A DNA stretch of 64,000 nucleotides, from NCBI RefSeq assembly GCF_900497805.2, contig NW_020954701.1, forward strand, positions 326,305-390,304, given 5' to 3'. The notes under the pieces were generated by a model. The model did not search any database and was not told the origin of the DNA. It saw nothing but the letters and a program-made list of their open reading frames with translations. This stretch comes from Vombatus ursinus. Its lineage: Eukaryota; Chordata; Mammalia; Diprotodontia; Vombatidae. Positions 20,661 through 32,244 of this stretch are shown one piece after another. Each line of letters opens with the position of its first letter. The first letter of the stretch is position 1. Position numbers and translations under genes: made by a program.

Positions 20661-21088
20661 AACTGCTTTTCTCAATCTCACAAAAGAACCCTCTGTACTA
20701 TGTCTGAAAAGTAGTGAACTCATAGTGTCTTTCAAACACTAAAGTCACTCTCTACTAAGTTCCCCTTGCAAATGGCTTACCTGAATACTAGTAAATTGTC
20801 TTGCCTACAGAACCAGCTTTGAAAGTGTAAAAGGTTTAGGCTGATGGAATCCTCTTTTATAGGCTATTTCTAGATACTTTCCTAATATGGCTGCCTTATC
20901 TCCACTTCAATGACAATTCCAGGGCTAATCATTCTGAATGTTCTCAAGGAGATAACTGACCAGGAATCAGTTCTTAAGAAAGGGACAGAAGGCAACTATT
21001 TAGAAAACAATTCACCAGGCTATCCAAGTACATACAAATATGTAACATTTGTTTCAATCATACTCGTGTAGTCTATGTGAGTGTATGT
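20661..21088. other. Unassigned sequence
   Basis: No gene or recognisable repeat. Confidence 0.5.
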
Positions 21089-21089
21089 C

Positions 21090-21360
21090 TGTCCATATAG
21101 ACGCAGCTGGGTGGTGCAATGGATAGAGCCCTGGGCCTAGAATCAGGAAGACATGAGTTCAAATTTGGCCTCAGATACTTACTAGCTGTGTGACCCTCTG
21201 AAAGTCATTTAACTCTGTTGGCCTCAGTTTCCTCATCTGTAAAATGAGCTGGAGAAGGAAATGATAAATCACTCTAATATCTTTGCCAAGAAAACCCCAA
21301 ATGGAGTCAGGAACAGTCATGTACAACCTAAATGACTATACAACAAAAAAATGTCCGTAT
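21090..21360 (+). repeat. MAR1-type SINE with target duplication
   Basis: The body 21099-21351 has head 'GCAGCTGGGTGGTGCAATGG', 'GAGTTCAAATTTGGCCTCAG', tail 'TTTGCCAAGAAAACCCCAAA' and a CAACAAAAAAA end. Target duplication TGTCCATAT (21090-21098) against TGTCCGTAT (21352-21360), one mismatch. Confidence 0.92.
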
Positions 21361-22088
21361 TTGTCCTCATACGTATGCATATAGAGGTATGTATAAATGC
21401 ATGTTCATATTTATCTCACATACTGTACATATAGGAATCTCCGAATTTAGAATGTGGGCTCTGGGTAACGAGAAATTAAAGACGAAAAAAACAAAACATC
21501 AACCACAAAAAGAGACGTGGCTTCTCATCTTCATATCACCTGTAGAAGGAAATATAGGCTAACTAAGGAGGTTTCAATATTTCTATTATTTAATATATAT
21601 TCAAACCACATATCAGGGTACAACATATCATAAAATGTGCAGGATAATGGTGATATCAACAGCATTTATTCAGGCTTCCTCATTTCTCTTCTGGGGAGGA
21701 AGGAAGAATAAAAATTAGAAAAATGTATGTCATGCAATTGAAACAGTTCAGTCCTGACCTATTGAAACAAGTTTTGAAACTTGTTTTTATCCATGAAAAA
21801 TAGGTAAGAAAAAAAAATACAGAAACAGAAACCATGATAATTCCATATACAAGTTTGACTGACAGAAATCAATTGGTATAACAAGGAGAACAGGAGAGTC
21901 TCCCCAAAAAGAAAAATCAATCAGGAAACATGAGACAATAGCCAAGCAGAGAGAAATAGCAACCAGAAGTAACAGAAGTTAGGATATAAACACATTTGTA
22001 AAATTTTATAGAGAAAGGGGATAGAAGATTAGGAGCAGACTCTCATAAAATGTTTAAAGAAAACTTGTGGAGAGACTCAACATAGGGC
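21361..22088. other. Unassigned AT-rich sequence
   Basis: No gene or named repeat seen. Confidence 0.5.
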
Positions 22089-22089
22089 A

Positions 22090-22195
22090 TGTTGTAAGGG
22101 GGCACACCCTCCTGCTCACTGTGCCAAATATAAGGGGGCAGATTATCCTGCCCTGGTTAGGCCAATTGTAAAGCAGCATACCCTCTGAGAGAATA
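22090..22195 (+). repeat. Three imperfect ~38-bp direct repeats
   Basis: Units start near 22092 (TGTAAGGGGGCACACCCTCC), 22128 (TATAAGGGGGCAGATTATCC) and 22169 (TGTAAAGCAGCATACCCTCT). The first two end with a GCCAAA/GCCAAT motif. Origin unknown; the surrounding 22-25 kb block may be an old dispersed element but nothing identifies its class. Confidence 0.5.
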
Positions 22196-25156
22196 CTGAG
22201 ATACCATATCACAAAGGAAGAGGGGCTCATGTCAACTTGGTTATTAATAGGTTCTAGGCTAATTGGATTGTTTAAGGGAATTTATTCACACGACGTCAGT
22301 CAGCCTGGGTGGCAGCAGAAAAAAGTAACATGGTGGATCTCCTTACCAACCCCAGGCCAGGGCAGATGCTATACAGAAACAGAACAAAGAAGGCATAGTG
22401 CCAGGATGGCCCAGTGTCACATATAAGCTTTCCCATGGGATAGTTGGAGTTTCTTTCACTGTTTATATTTACTCGAGGTAGTTGACATTCTTTGCGGGAT
22501 TCACAGTTACGTTCTTACTCTCTACCCTACCCCATACACTCTACCTCACATGACCTGCTCGTGCAATCTTTCCAAAAAATATTTTCCACAAAGTTCCCTA
22601 CGTGGTGCATGATTGGTTTCATTAACATGGAGGAAGCAGAGGAGCCTACCAATGAGACACATCAGAGGCACAAACCACAGCAGTAATACAAGGACAAGTC
22701 AGGAAACATCAGCACCAATAAGAAAATTGCCACAATTGTTACAATTTTCTTTCATCCCACTCCTAGGAAGAGTCGATGGCATCTGGTGATGAGGAGGAAA
22801 ACTGAATTTCTGAACTTAACTCAGTACAGGCCAGCTAAATTTCCCAACTAAGTTTAGAAACAAAGAAACATGGCTTGGGCAATTTTACAATATATTGGGG
22901 TTATACAGAATAGTATCAGAATTATTTGATTTTTTCAATTTCCCCCTTTTTGTCAATGGAAGACTTGTCACAGTTTTCCCTAACAAGTTAATATAAAGGC
23001 AACAAGGTGGATCAATCACAGTACAAGCCATAGTTAGAATGTCTAAAACCACGAAGTCATTTTAGGGGGGAAATTTACCCAAACACCAAGATAACTGAGA
23101 ACTCAATATACAGATACAGTGAAACAAAAAGCCAAAGCAGTACAATAATGACCATCAACTCCCTTGCAATGTCCTTTTAGTCAACAAATCCAACAACACT
23201 CTTGGTAGACAGAGGCTTTCCACACTTAGGTTCAATGGTTACACAAATGAATCTATTTACAAGAGGCTGAGTTTACTCTGATTGTAACAAAAGACTTGGG
23301 GTGAGATGTGTAGATATACTTAAGCAATTAATTCCCAATTATATACAGAAAGCAGAGTATATCAGTCAAGTTGCTTGTAGTAGAACATGTTCAGCTATTA
23401 ACCATTATTCAAATGGAATCGATATTAGACAAACATTTCTCTCCACTAAGATGACAGATGGTACTGAAATTCTTTTCCTTAAACTAAAACGGAAGAGGTT
23501 TCTGACTTTAACCTCATAAATTAATAGATTCATGTCTTTGTTTCACAAGCTTCTTTACCTTTGTCCAATTATTCCCATAACATTCTGAAAGAATGAGCTA
23601 TTTCAGAGATTTAATCTTACATCAGACTATGTAAGTATTAGCAGGCAGGTGATAAGCCCAAGTAGTAATTTACTTAGCTGTTTGGGATATGGAATGACTA
23701 CACACTCAGATTGAAAGCAGTAAGATCTTACATACTTGCATTGTACTCATGTTCTCTACTGACCACTGACTCCGATTATAGAAATTTTCTATAAAAGGAA
23801 AAAGCATAGATATGATTATGTATGCCAAGATAAAGCATCCTTAGCTCTATTTGACCAGGTAACGGTCACAATTAACAACTAATCATGCTGTCAACAATTC
23901 CACTTCACAGCCAGACTCAGGAATAACCAGGTGGGAAACATTCCTGTTCAAAAGAAAATAACACAATGGGGGAACTGAGCCAAAAGAATACTACCTTTGG
24001 CTAGGGCAGGGTTGTACTTTTGGCTTTTTCCCAGATACAGACCTCTACCTGTAAGAGTTCAGGATCACATGTCTTCTGAGTGACTTGTGGCATTTCTCTT
24101 GAGTGGTGGATTACCAACTTAATGACCCATCAGACAACTATCCCAGAATTCAAAACTCAAAACAAAAATCAGCTATGGTCCCAAGAGCTTTTACCTCAAA
24201 TGACAAGTTTCACTAATCACAGTTTAGGAGTAGAGTTATTAGTTGTCATAAGCAATAAAAGTTTACCAGGACTCATACATACTTAAGAGATTTTACTTAA
24301 CATTCTTCACTTGTTTTTCTTCTCTTCTTCTCCTTGAGCTTGGGATGCATTCTGGTGTAAACATCAATCATTAGAAATCACTTCTATATTATACACAAAC
24401 TTATAAATTCTCAGTAAGTCTGTTTCATTGTTTAGGTGCTCTATAACCCATGATAAGCTCTTTTTCCAGGGCTGATGACCTTGCCCAAATAGATGCTTTC
24501 AAGAAACCTGAAAAGTCTACAGATGAAATGGAGTCTATGTTGTCTTTTCTTTGTACCTTTTCCCACACAGTAATTACCAATTTTTCCCTTTTTCCCATAA
24601 TTTTTCCAGTCCTCACAAAGTCTCATAACTCAGTAATGGACCTAATTGGCAGGATTTTTCTCAGGCTATTGCAGCTTGTCTATCTGGGAGTTCTCAGGAG
24701 GGCCTGGGCTTGTTCCTCCTGTTCCCTTAAGTAAGTTTCTTTTAGTATAGGGAGAAATCAAGACAGTTCTTAAAATTCAAATTGAACATAACCTATTACA
24801 AAATGGGTAGGAGTCTCACACAATTTATAGCTAAAATTTCCAATCTGAAGACACACACCAATTAAAAAAATTATTTTTAAATTGACCAGTACTTAACTTT
24901 AGTTCCTAAGACTCCCTTGGTATCTAATTAGATGTTTCAGTCAAACTCAATTGCTTTTTGGTTGTTTCCCAATTCACAAACCTTTTCTCTTTTTCGTGAC
25001 CCAGGAAAAGTTTAATAATAATATAGGCAGACAGTTTCTAAGTGTCATGTCTTAATTTTTTCCCTGAAACTTCAGTGGGACTGCACAGATGACCTTCTTC
25101 TCTAGCTATAAAACAAATCTATCATTCTGGGGTTTGGGGATAGGAGTTAACATGTA
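22196..25156. other. Long unassigned block
   Basis: About 3 kb in which I recognise no LINE, SINE, DNA transposon, RNA gene or host exon. Composition is AT-rich. There is a perfect 10-bp hairpin stem at 22720-22729/22742-22751 (AAGAAAATTG). Overlapping 60-90 residue frames on both strands at 24425-24734 have no domain I can name. It could be unique DNA or an old element of unknown type. Confidence 0.4.
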
Positions 25157-25545
25157 AAGAGCTTTACAAACATTGTGTGATGACTAACTTTGATAGACTT
25201 AGCTCTTAACAGCAATGCAATGATCTAAGACAATTCCAAAAGACTCATGATGGAAAATTCTATCCACATCCAGAGAAAGAACTATGGAGTCTGAATGTAG
25301 ATTGAAGCATAGTATTTTCTTGTTTTTCTCCTTTCTTGTGGTTTTTCCCTTTTGCTCTCATTTTTCTTTACAAGACGACTAATGTGGAAATATGTTTAAT
25401 ATGGTTATACATGTATAGCCTATATCAGATTGCATGCCATCTTGGGGAGGGGAGGAAGGGGGAAAAATTTAGAACTCAAAATCCTATAAAAGCAAATGTT
25501 GAAAACTAAAAATAAATTAATTAAAAAAAAATTTAAGAGCTTTCA
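25157..25545 (+). repeat. 5'-truncated L1 3' end with target duplication
   Basis: Body about 25170-25534: 'ATTGTGTGATGACTAACTTT', 'CAATGATCTAAGACAATTCC', 'AGAAAGAACTATGGAGTCTG', 'GACTAATGTGGAAATATGTT', 'ATCAGATTGCATGCCATCTT', ending in an A-rich tail. The flanks repeat AAGAGCTTT-CAA (25157-25168 and 25535-25545) with small differences, and MIR/L2-like text reads on either side. Confidence 0.88.
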
Positions 25546-25559
25546 AGACTTAAAGCTCT

Positions 25560-25945
25560 ATATAAATGCTAGCTATTATTATTGTTCTACCTTCCAGCCA
25601 AACCAGTCTGCTTCTAGCTCCATCTTCCAACTTCATGCCTGTGCAAAGTCTGTCCCCCATGTCTAAAATGCCTTCCTTAGTAACCTCTGTCTCCTAGCTC
25701 CTCTCTATCCAGAGATTTCTTTAAAGCTCAGTTCAAATACTACCTCTTACTAAAGAGAAACTCCCCACCAGAAACATGGTTTGTGTTCAGTTTTTTATAT
25801 CCATGTTGTCTTTCCCCCTCCTTTAAGAGCATCAACTCCATGAGGGTAGGGAGTGTGTCATTTTTGTCTTTATATTCCCAGATTGTAACCTAATACATGG
25901 CATGAGAGAGTAGGTACTTGAGCAAATTCTTGTTCCATGAATAAA
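25560..25945 (+). repeat. L2 3' end
   Basis: 'CAGTTCAAATACTACCTCTT', 'AACTCCATGAGGGTAGGGAG' and 'ATTCCCAGATTGTAACCTAA' follow the L2 C-terminal and 3' end order. Confidence 0.75.
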
Positions 25946-25959
25946 GGGAAAAAAATATG

Positions 25960-26165
25960 AGCTAGTCACATGGTAAGAATAAGGATTAGCAGGTAGGTAG
26001 TCCAAGTGTTCCACTGGTATCCACAAGATGTCAAGAAAGTGTGGAAGGATGTAAGTATATATCTCCTGTGGTGAACTCGTGAGAGAAGAGTAGTACAGAA
26101 TGAATAGGACTCAACAGGCTGTGCTCTACACCATCAGAGGGAACATCCAAATCTGTGAGATCATG
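25960..26165 (+). repeat. RTE-clade LINE fragment
   Basis: 'TTCCACTGGTATCCACAAGA', 'TGTCAAGAAAGTGTGGAAGG', 'GTGGTGAACTC' run parallel to the clearer RTE fragment at 59330-59612, which translates as the RTE C-terminal RT region. Confidence 0.55.
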
Positions 26166-26219
26166 GATCCTTTGAAGAACGGAACAGACCATCCAATTAT
26201 TTCACTATATAATAGTTAG

Positions 26220-26405
26220 AATCATGGAATTTTAAAATTGGAAGAGATCTTGGAGGTCATTTAATCCAATCATTTCATAGATGAGGAAACTGAAATGAAA
26301 AGAAAGTAAGTATCTCCCCTAAGATCAGCTCATGACTGTCAGAGGCAGGATTTGACCCCATGTTCTCTGACTCCAGACCTAATATTCTTTCCACTATACA
26401 TACCA
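26220..26405 (-). repeat. MIR-type SINE, antisense
   Basis: 'TTGGAAGAGATCTTGGAGGT', 'TTCATAGATGAGGAAACTGA', 'TTTGACCCCATGTTCTCTGA', 'CTCCAGACCTAATATTCTTT'. Confidence 0.75.
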
Positions 26406-26439
26406 TATAGATCATCTTATATTTAGTAGCATACCTTTC

Positions 26440-26715
26440 AATTCATTCTGGTAACTGAGGTATAATATATTCAGAAGTTATGCTATTTACAGCAAAAGAA
26501 GTATTCAAGAAAACATGTGCTGTGGGTAGGAGGCTACAGGTCACCTTTCCCAGGCTCCTTGTAAGAAAAGTAATTAGATCTCTCTCAAAGTAGAATAGAC
26601 TGTCTCTGGAATTAGCGAGTTCTAAGTCTTCAAGCAAAAGCCGGATGACTGCTTTTCAGGGGTGCTCTAGAGGACATCTCCATTCAGGAATAGGTTGGAC
26701 TAACTTACAATTTAA
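26440..26715 (+). repeat. CR1/L3 3' end, sense
   Basis: 'GAATAGACTGTCTCTGGAAT', 'TAGCGAGTTCTAAGTCTTCA', 'AGCAAAAGCCGGATGACTGC' and 'GGAATAGGTTGGACTAACTT' match the usual CR1/L3 3' UTR order (fragment ends on the 'TTGGACTAGATGACC' analogue). Confidence 0.8.
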
Positions 26716-26764
26716 TAAATGTTTCTAAGGGGCATCAAGAAGGCTGAAGCCTTAAAAAAAAGAA

Positions 26765-26905
26765 AGTTCATTAGGGTCAGCAGCTAGGAGAACACCAATA
26801 ACCTTGGAGAGAGGTTTCACTTGAGTAATGAGGTTGCAGGCCAGATTGCAAAGGGTTGAGGAGAGGAAAGGAAACCACCCTTTCAACAATTTGTTCTAGA
26901 AATGT
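26765..26905 (-). repeat. L2 fragment, antisense
   Basis: 'ATAACCTTGGAGAGAGGTTT', 'ATGAGGTTGCAGGCCAGATT', 'GCAAAGGGTTGAGGAGAGGA' match antisense L2 ORF text. Confidence 0.7.
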
Positions 26906-26924
26906 GTCAGAAATCAAAATCTAG

Positions 26925-27400
26925 CTCACTAGCCCATAGTTTCCAAACTACAATCCTTTCTTTCAAAAAATGTGTATGTGAAGGGAAGGACAATTATACG
27001 TCCTTCTCTTTTTTCCAAGACCTTTCAGAGATCACTAACAGCAGCTGAACAATCATACCTATTAGTTCTTGCAGTCCTCTAGGATGTCCAGGTTTTTGAA
27101 TCTATTGAAGGCAATTTGGTGCTGTCTCTGCACTTATGAATTTCAACACTTCATTTTTGTTTTATCCTGACTGGTCCCAGCCAAAGATAATTCTCCTTGG
27201 GATAGAAAGAGAAATAAAATAGGAGTTGAATAGTTTCTACCTTCTCACTGTCATATATCATTATCATTGCCTCCACCTCAAGAAGTGCTCATGTATCTTC
27301 TCTGACAATCCCTCTTTCACCTCCCCAAAATGTCTTTTTTTAAGTCCTCCTTTGTTGTTTTTAATATTTCTCGGTTTTCACTCAAATGCTTTCTACCATG
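26925..27400 (-). repeat. CR1/L3 fragment, antisense (linker between EN and RT)
   Basis: 'TTCCAAGACCTTTCAGAGAT', 'CACTAACAGCAGCTGAACAA', 'ATTCTCCTTGGGATAGAAAG' and 'GTTGAATAGTTTCTACCTTC' parallel the 7080-7260 part of the larger CR1/L3 copy. Confidence 0.7.
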
Positions 27401-27795
27401 TTCCCTTATCTATTTTTTTTTATTATTTACTACCCTAGAATATGTTCTAAATGTGCAATGACATTCTTTCCTATCTCCACCCCCCCCACCCCCCCACCCC
27501 CAAACCTTTTGAATATGATACACCTGTATAATCAGGAGTATGCTGTTAAACATTTAATAACCAGCTTTGGGGTGGAGTGGGGGTGGGAATGGTACACATT
27601 TTAAAATTTAAACTGCGTTATTAACATTTTCTCCATCACTTTCTGAAGTCTAGATAATCAATAAAACAATAAATCAAGCAATGACGTATGAAGTTTGCTG
27701 ATTTCTGAGGTGTAAATGCTCATGCTGAAAATTTATCACCTCTTGAGATGGTACAAGCTAGCTCCAGAACAGCAATGCTCAGAATGCCATATTCC
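27401..27795. other. Unassigned sequence with a C-run
   Basis: Includes a C-rich tract at 27479-27502 (CCCCCCCACCCC-type). The remainder is unassigned. Confidence 0.6.
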
Positions 27796-27797
27796 AG

Positions 27798-27840
27798 TGG
27801 GCGAGGGGGGGTGAGGGGGGGTGAGGAGGGGGGAAGCGGG
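27798..27840 (+). repeat. G-rich tract with G-quadruplex potential
   Basis: Four G-runs of 3-7 residues separated by TGA, TGAGGA and AAGC loops. This satisfies the G3+N1-7 quadruplex pattern on the plus strand and stands out in AT-rich surroundings. Confidence 0.85.
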
Positions 27841-28908
27841 TTTTACTTGGCAAATATATTTAGGTAGTCTTCTGCCTGCCTCTCACTTTTCTACTTAAAG
27901 ACACTTTGATTAGATTTGCAAGACTCCAAGAAAATATATTTTTACTTGCCCTCATTAGGTGTAATCCATAGCCACGGGCCATAAATTCAAACCTATTCTA
28001 TCTTCTTAACAACTGCTCACTTCCCAAACCCACCTTTATCTACTGAATCCGCTACCCTCAATCAGCAATTGTTAGACTCGGAAGAGATAACAGCTGTTTG
28101 TTTAGTTTGAAGAGAGCTGGCAGCTGGTTGGGAAGAGTGATTGTTGTTCATCTATAAAGGATTATTAGGACATTCTCCTTTCTCTGGTATAACCAGAGCG
28201 CACACATTGCTCTCTTATCATTTGAATTATTGCTGTTGTTATATCCTTGGGTTCTGGGGTGATAATGATGATTTGCAAAGAGAATGAGTGGCAATGCACA
28301 TTCTGAAGATTGTCCTCTCATCCTCTCACTGAAGTTCCCAACAGGAGGATACAAATTAGTAAGATACCAGGTAACTGGATAAACTGGGAGCATGCATGCA
28401 AGTCCCTAGAGTTCCAGTTTTCCCCTTTCTATGCCCTTGGGAGATACTTCTGGTAGGCCTTTCTAATTTAGGTGGGGCTGAAGAGAGAGCCACAGAAGAC
28501 ATTTAGGGACTCAGATGTAGAAAAGTAAGTCAGACAGAGTGGAAAGCCAGAGCAGCTTCTGAAAACATCAGCAGCTTGTGAAGCTGAGACCAACAGACTG
28601 GACTGCCTCCCCCACCTCATCCTCAATTACTATTTACTATATTATTAGTTCCTTTCTTCCTTGTAGAGCCAAGCCCAAGTCTGAGAGCCACACAGGTCCC
28701 AGAACACAATCCCATCCCTTCATCTTTCCCATGTTCTGAGGGATGAGAGAGGATAGGAAATAAAAGGGGGAGTGGATTAAGAATCGTCCCTGAAACACCC
28801 TGGAAGAGAATGCTGAGAGGAGGCCTTGGCAAGAGGTTTGAGTTGCTGATGAGGAAACACTCAGCAAGGGGATTAATTAGAGGTTTTCTTTGCAATTTAG
28901 CTAGCTTT
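27841..28908. other. Unassigned sequence
   Basis: About 1 kb without recognised repeats. The 121-residue minus frame 28988-28623 overlaps the start of the next SINE and has no known domain. Confidence 0.45.
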
Positions 28909-29177
28909 AATAAGCTATGTGGGCAGCTAGGTTGTGCAGCGGATAGAGTGCAGGGCTGGGAGCAGGAAGATTTATCTTTGAAGTTCAAATCTGGCCTCAG
29001 ACACTAACTGTATGACTCTGGGCAAGTCATTTAACCCTGTTTGCCTCAGTTTCTTCATCTCTAAAATGAGCTGAAGAAGGACATGGCAAACCATCCCAGT
29101 CTCTTTGCCAAGAAAACCCCAAAGAGGGGTCACAAAGAGTCAAACATGACCGAACAACAACAAAATAAGCTACGTGG
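28909..29177 (+). repeat. MAR1-type SINE with 14-bp target duplication
   Basis: The body 28923-29163 runs from GCAGCTAGGTTGTGCAGCGG to a CAACAACAA end. Target duplication AATAAGCTATGTGG (28909-28922) against AATAAGCTACGTGG (29164-29177), one mismatch. Confidence 0.95.
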
Positions 29178-29918
29178 CTATGAAAAGTAATTGCCTTTTA
29201 ATATAAAAAGGGTCAAGACTGAATCAAGATTCCCTAGATGTGAAGGACAAAGGCTCTGAAGCCACAGGCATTTTTCTTGTTGTAATTGTGAACAATATTT
29301 AATATTAACCCACGGGCAGAGATTCAAAACCCAGTCTATGAAGGTTTCTTCCAAGTCCAGCCCTTTTGAAATGATGCAGCTAGGTATAGTAGATGCTTTG
29401 TACACACACACAGGTGTACATGTACACAAGTTCTTTTACTAACATGACAAAAGATGGCACCATTGGGCGAGTGGCTTGAATATATCCCCATCTGGTGGGA
29501 AAATGATATATCACACTTCCTCTCTAGTGAATTCATCATAAAGGGTTATCCTGCCTTCTTGTGAGCTTGAGGTAAGCAGGACACAAGAGGAGTGAGTTAT
29601 TGCTAACCCTGAAGATCTTCACATATCATCTGGGACACTGACCACAGGCACATGTAAACTGCACCACTGTCACGTCGATAATTGGTGACATGAGTGTACC
29701 TAAACTGGCTCTTCAGAAAGTGTAATGAGTAGTGCGCTAAGAACAAATTGTGTGCAGTTAAAGTTCTAGAGGTAAAGAGTATGGTTAGATAATAATATAA
29801 CTGGAAACCGCCAGAGGGTTTCAATATATATTTTTTCAAAGTACAGGTTGCTAGGTAGTTCATGGGATGTTGGATGCCAATCTTTAGTAGTTTTAGGGGT
29901 GACCCTCCAATGATCTGC
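29178..29918. other. Unassigned sequence
   Basis: No gene or recognisable repeat. Confidence 0.5.
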
Positions 29919-29919
29919 A

Positions 29920-30075
29920 TCCAGTGTTCTTCATGGAGTGAGAAACACCTGAGTTCAAATCCTGCCTCAGAACTTACTAGCTGTGTGATCTTGGGCAAGT
30001 CATTTAATGTCTCTTAAGACCATCAAATGAGTTACTATTTATAAAGTGCTTTGCAATACACTTGCAGATCCCTGT
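29920..30075 (+). repeat. MIR SINE
   Basis: 'GAGTTCAAATCCTGCCTCAG', 'AGCTGTGTGATCTTGGGCAA', 'TTATAAAGTGCTTTGCAATA'. Its 5' flank 'GCATCCAGTGTTCTTCATGG' also precedes the MIR at 32245, so that phrase belongs to the repeat. Confidence 0.85.
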
Positions 30076-30430
30076 AAGATTGGGTTCACCATTAAAGTGA
30101 GTCTTCATCAGCAAGGGCATTGGAAAGAATGGAAGATTAAAGCAGCTTGCGGAGGTAACTATCCCCTCTATGTCTAGCCGTCGAAGTTGAGTATATGGCG
30201 GATCCTAGTGCTTCCCCTCGAAAACTTTTAACACCTTGGGACAAGGGTGAGAAAATCTTGGCAGAAGGGAGATATTCTGAGTGACAGAGTTCTTCTGAGT
30301 AGCCTCCATATGGGAAGGCGGTAGGTGGTCCTAAGGAAAAAGAGATAGAAGAAGACCCAGAGTCAGAGGATCAGAAAATGTTTGTGAGTAGGTCTCACAA
30401 ATTATTATGGCAGTTGTGTTGCCATTAAGA
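30076..30430. other. Unassigned sequence
   Basis: No gene or recognisable repeat; contains a few CpGs around 30165-30225. Confidence 0.5.
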
Positions 30431-30432
30431 AT

Positions 30433-30632
30433 GACAAATGCCAGGGCGGGGAAAGGGGAAAGAGGGGTAAGAGCTGCTAGATGGTGCAGTGGATAGAGCA
30501 CCAACCCTGGATACAGGGAGACCCTAGTACCAATCTGACCTCAGACACTTGACACTTACTAATTGTGTGACCCTGGGCAAGTCACTTCACCCCATTGCCT
30601 CACCAAAAAAAAAAAAAAAAAAAAGACAAATG
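30433..30632 (+). repeat. A-tailed SINE with a purine-rich 5' extension
   Basis: The SINE body begins near 30471 (GAGCTGCTAGATGGTGCAGT) and ends in an A-run of about 20. The best target duplication, GACAAATG, lies at 30433-30440 and 30625-30632, which would leave a 30-bp purine-rich extension upstream of the usual SINE start. The 8-bp match may be chance. Confidence 0.8.
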
Positions 30633-30842
30633 GGATAGCTATGCAAAAGTGTGGAAAGGTATGTCCAAATTAGTAAAAAGTGACTACATTTGAATTTGAA
30701 ATGTATATTGGTCGCAACTATGTGAAAATTATGTTTGTATGATCATAAGATTCAGGACAAATATACTAGGTTACAAAATTTCATAGATTAACATATAATC
30801 CTCTTTTTTATTATATATTGAAATGTTCCTGTTTAATGAATC

Positions 30843-31865
30843 ACAGAATTCTCAAATTCTCTGTAATAGAAGAGACCTCATCAACCATCCAGTCCAACTA
30901 TTACATACCTGACAAACCTCCACTTGTAACCTCTAAGGAGTGGGGAACCCACCACCTTAGGAGGCAGTCCTTTTGACTCTTGGTAGCTAGTGATTAGTAG
31001 GTAGAGAACTGAGCCTGGAGTCAAGAAGACCTCAGTTCAAATCTGGCCTCAGATACTAGTTGTGTGACCTCTGTTTGCCTCATTTTCCCCAACTGTAAAA
31101 TGAGGATAATAATAGCACTTAATTCACAGAGTTGTTGGGAAAGTGCTTATCACAGTGCCTGGCACATAGTGAGTGCTATATAAATGATTATTTCCTTCCC
31201 CTCATCCCCTTCTTGGATAGCTCCAATTGTTAGAAAGTTTTCCCAAAGTTGAGTTTAAATTTGATTCTTTGCAACTTTCATCTATTGTTCTAGGTTTTGC
31301 CCTCTGGAGCTAAACTGAACAAGACTAATCTTGCCTCTTATCTGAAAACAGCCTTTCAAATATGTGGATGGACCATCCTTCCCCACCCTCACCCCCAGGC
31401 TTCTTTCTTTCGTCTCTTTCAGACAATCTTCATCTGACATTGACTCAAGACCATTCACCCTTCTGGTTGCCCTTCTCTCAACATTCTCCAGTTCATCAGT
31501 GTTCTTAAGCTGTGGTCCCCAGAACTGAAGACTGTCCTCCAGAGAAGGCCTAACTAGGGCAGCATACAGTGGGCTTATCACCTCCCCCTTCCTGGAAGAT
31601 ACACCTCTCTTAGTGCAAACCAAGATAGCATTACCTTTCTTCGTGGCCACATCCTTCTGCTGATTCATTAAACCTTCAGTTCGATAAAACCCCCAGATGC
31701 TTCAACTGATGTCTAACAACTCTTTCTCTATCCTATTCTTGTGAGGCTGATTCCCAAGTATAACGTTTAATTTAACCCTATTGAATTTCATGACATTAGA
31801 TTCAGTCCAATGCTAGCCTGTCAAGATCTATTGGATCCTAACTCTATCTTCCATTGTGAGTTGAT
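30843..31865 (-). repeat. CR1/L3 LINE 3' part, antisense, with RT C-terminus
   Basis: The minus frame 31668-31282 reads KKGNAILVCTKRGVSS, then VISPLYAALVRPSLEDSLQF, WGPQLKNTDELENVERRATR and VNGLE, the CR1 RT C-terminal region (YSALVRPHLEYCVQFW...RRATK). The 3' UTR follows to 30843 ('AGTCCAACTATTACATACCT', 'GTGGGGAACCCACCACCTTA'). Upstream text reaches 31865. A MIR/SINE at 30988-31203 interrupts it. Confidence 0.9.
30988..31203 (+). repeat. MIR-type SINE nested in CR1/L3
   Basis: 'GTAGAGAACTGAGCCTGGAG', 'CAGTTCAAATCTGGCCTCAG', 'ACTGTAAAATGAGGATAATA', 'GCCTGGCACATAGTGAGTGC'. Confidence 0.85.
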
Positions 31866-32244
31866 GACTAAATTTATAATAAAAATGAATTTTTTTAAGT
31901 TACAGGGCTGCTTTTAGTTTTTATTTTTTGTTGATATTTTATGATCTTCCTTTTCAATACTAAACTGGTTAAATATACTAAAGGAAAACAGACTACTACA
32001 TACTGTGGGGTTTTTACTTCCTTTTTTCTGTGCGTGGCAGTTGCTCCATGGGCGGATGAATACATTGGGACCACAAAGCTTGAAAGAAAAAGGCAAATAA
32101 GTTCCCTCAAATAAAAATTTTTAGTTTCATTCCTGTAAATCACTCTTCACTAGCACATGTTAAATTCCTTGTTCTTTGACAGTTTCCAAAGTCAAGCAGC
32201 ATTCTTGTGTCTTGGAAGAGATACTGTAAGATAATACCTTTTGG
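31866..32244. other. Unassigned AT-rich sequence
   Basis: No gene or recognisable repeat; overlapping minus frames at 31895-32143 show no domain. Confidence 0.5.

Noticed and set aside
22196-25156. Old LTR-type element
   Set aside because: No paired terminal repeats, primer site or recognisable domain could be seen; left as unassigned.
28623-28988. 121-residue minus-strand frame
   Set aside because: No known domain, overlaps a SINE edge, and a second overlapping frame is equally open.
29603-29998. 131-residue minus-strand frame
   Set aside because: Its start lies in a MIR SINE and the rest has no domain; best seen as chance.
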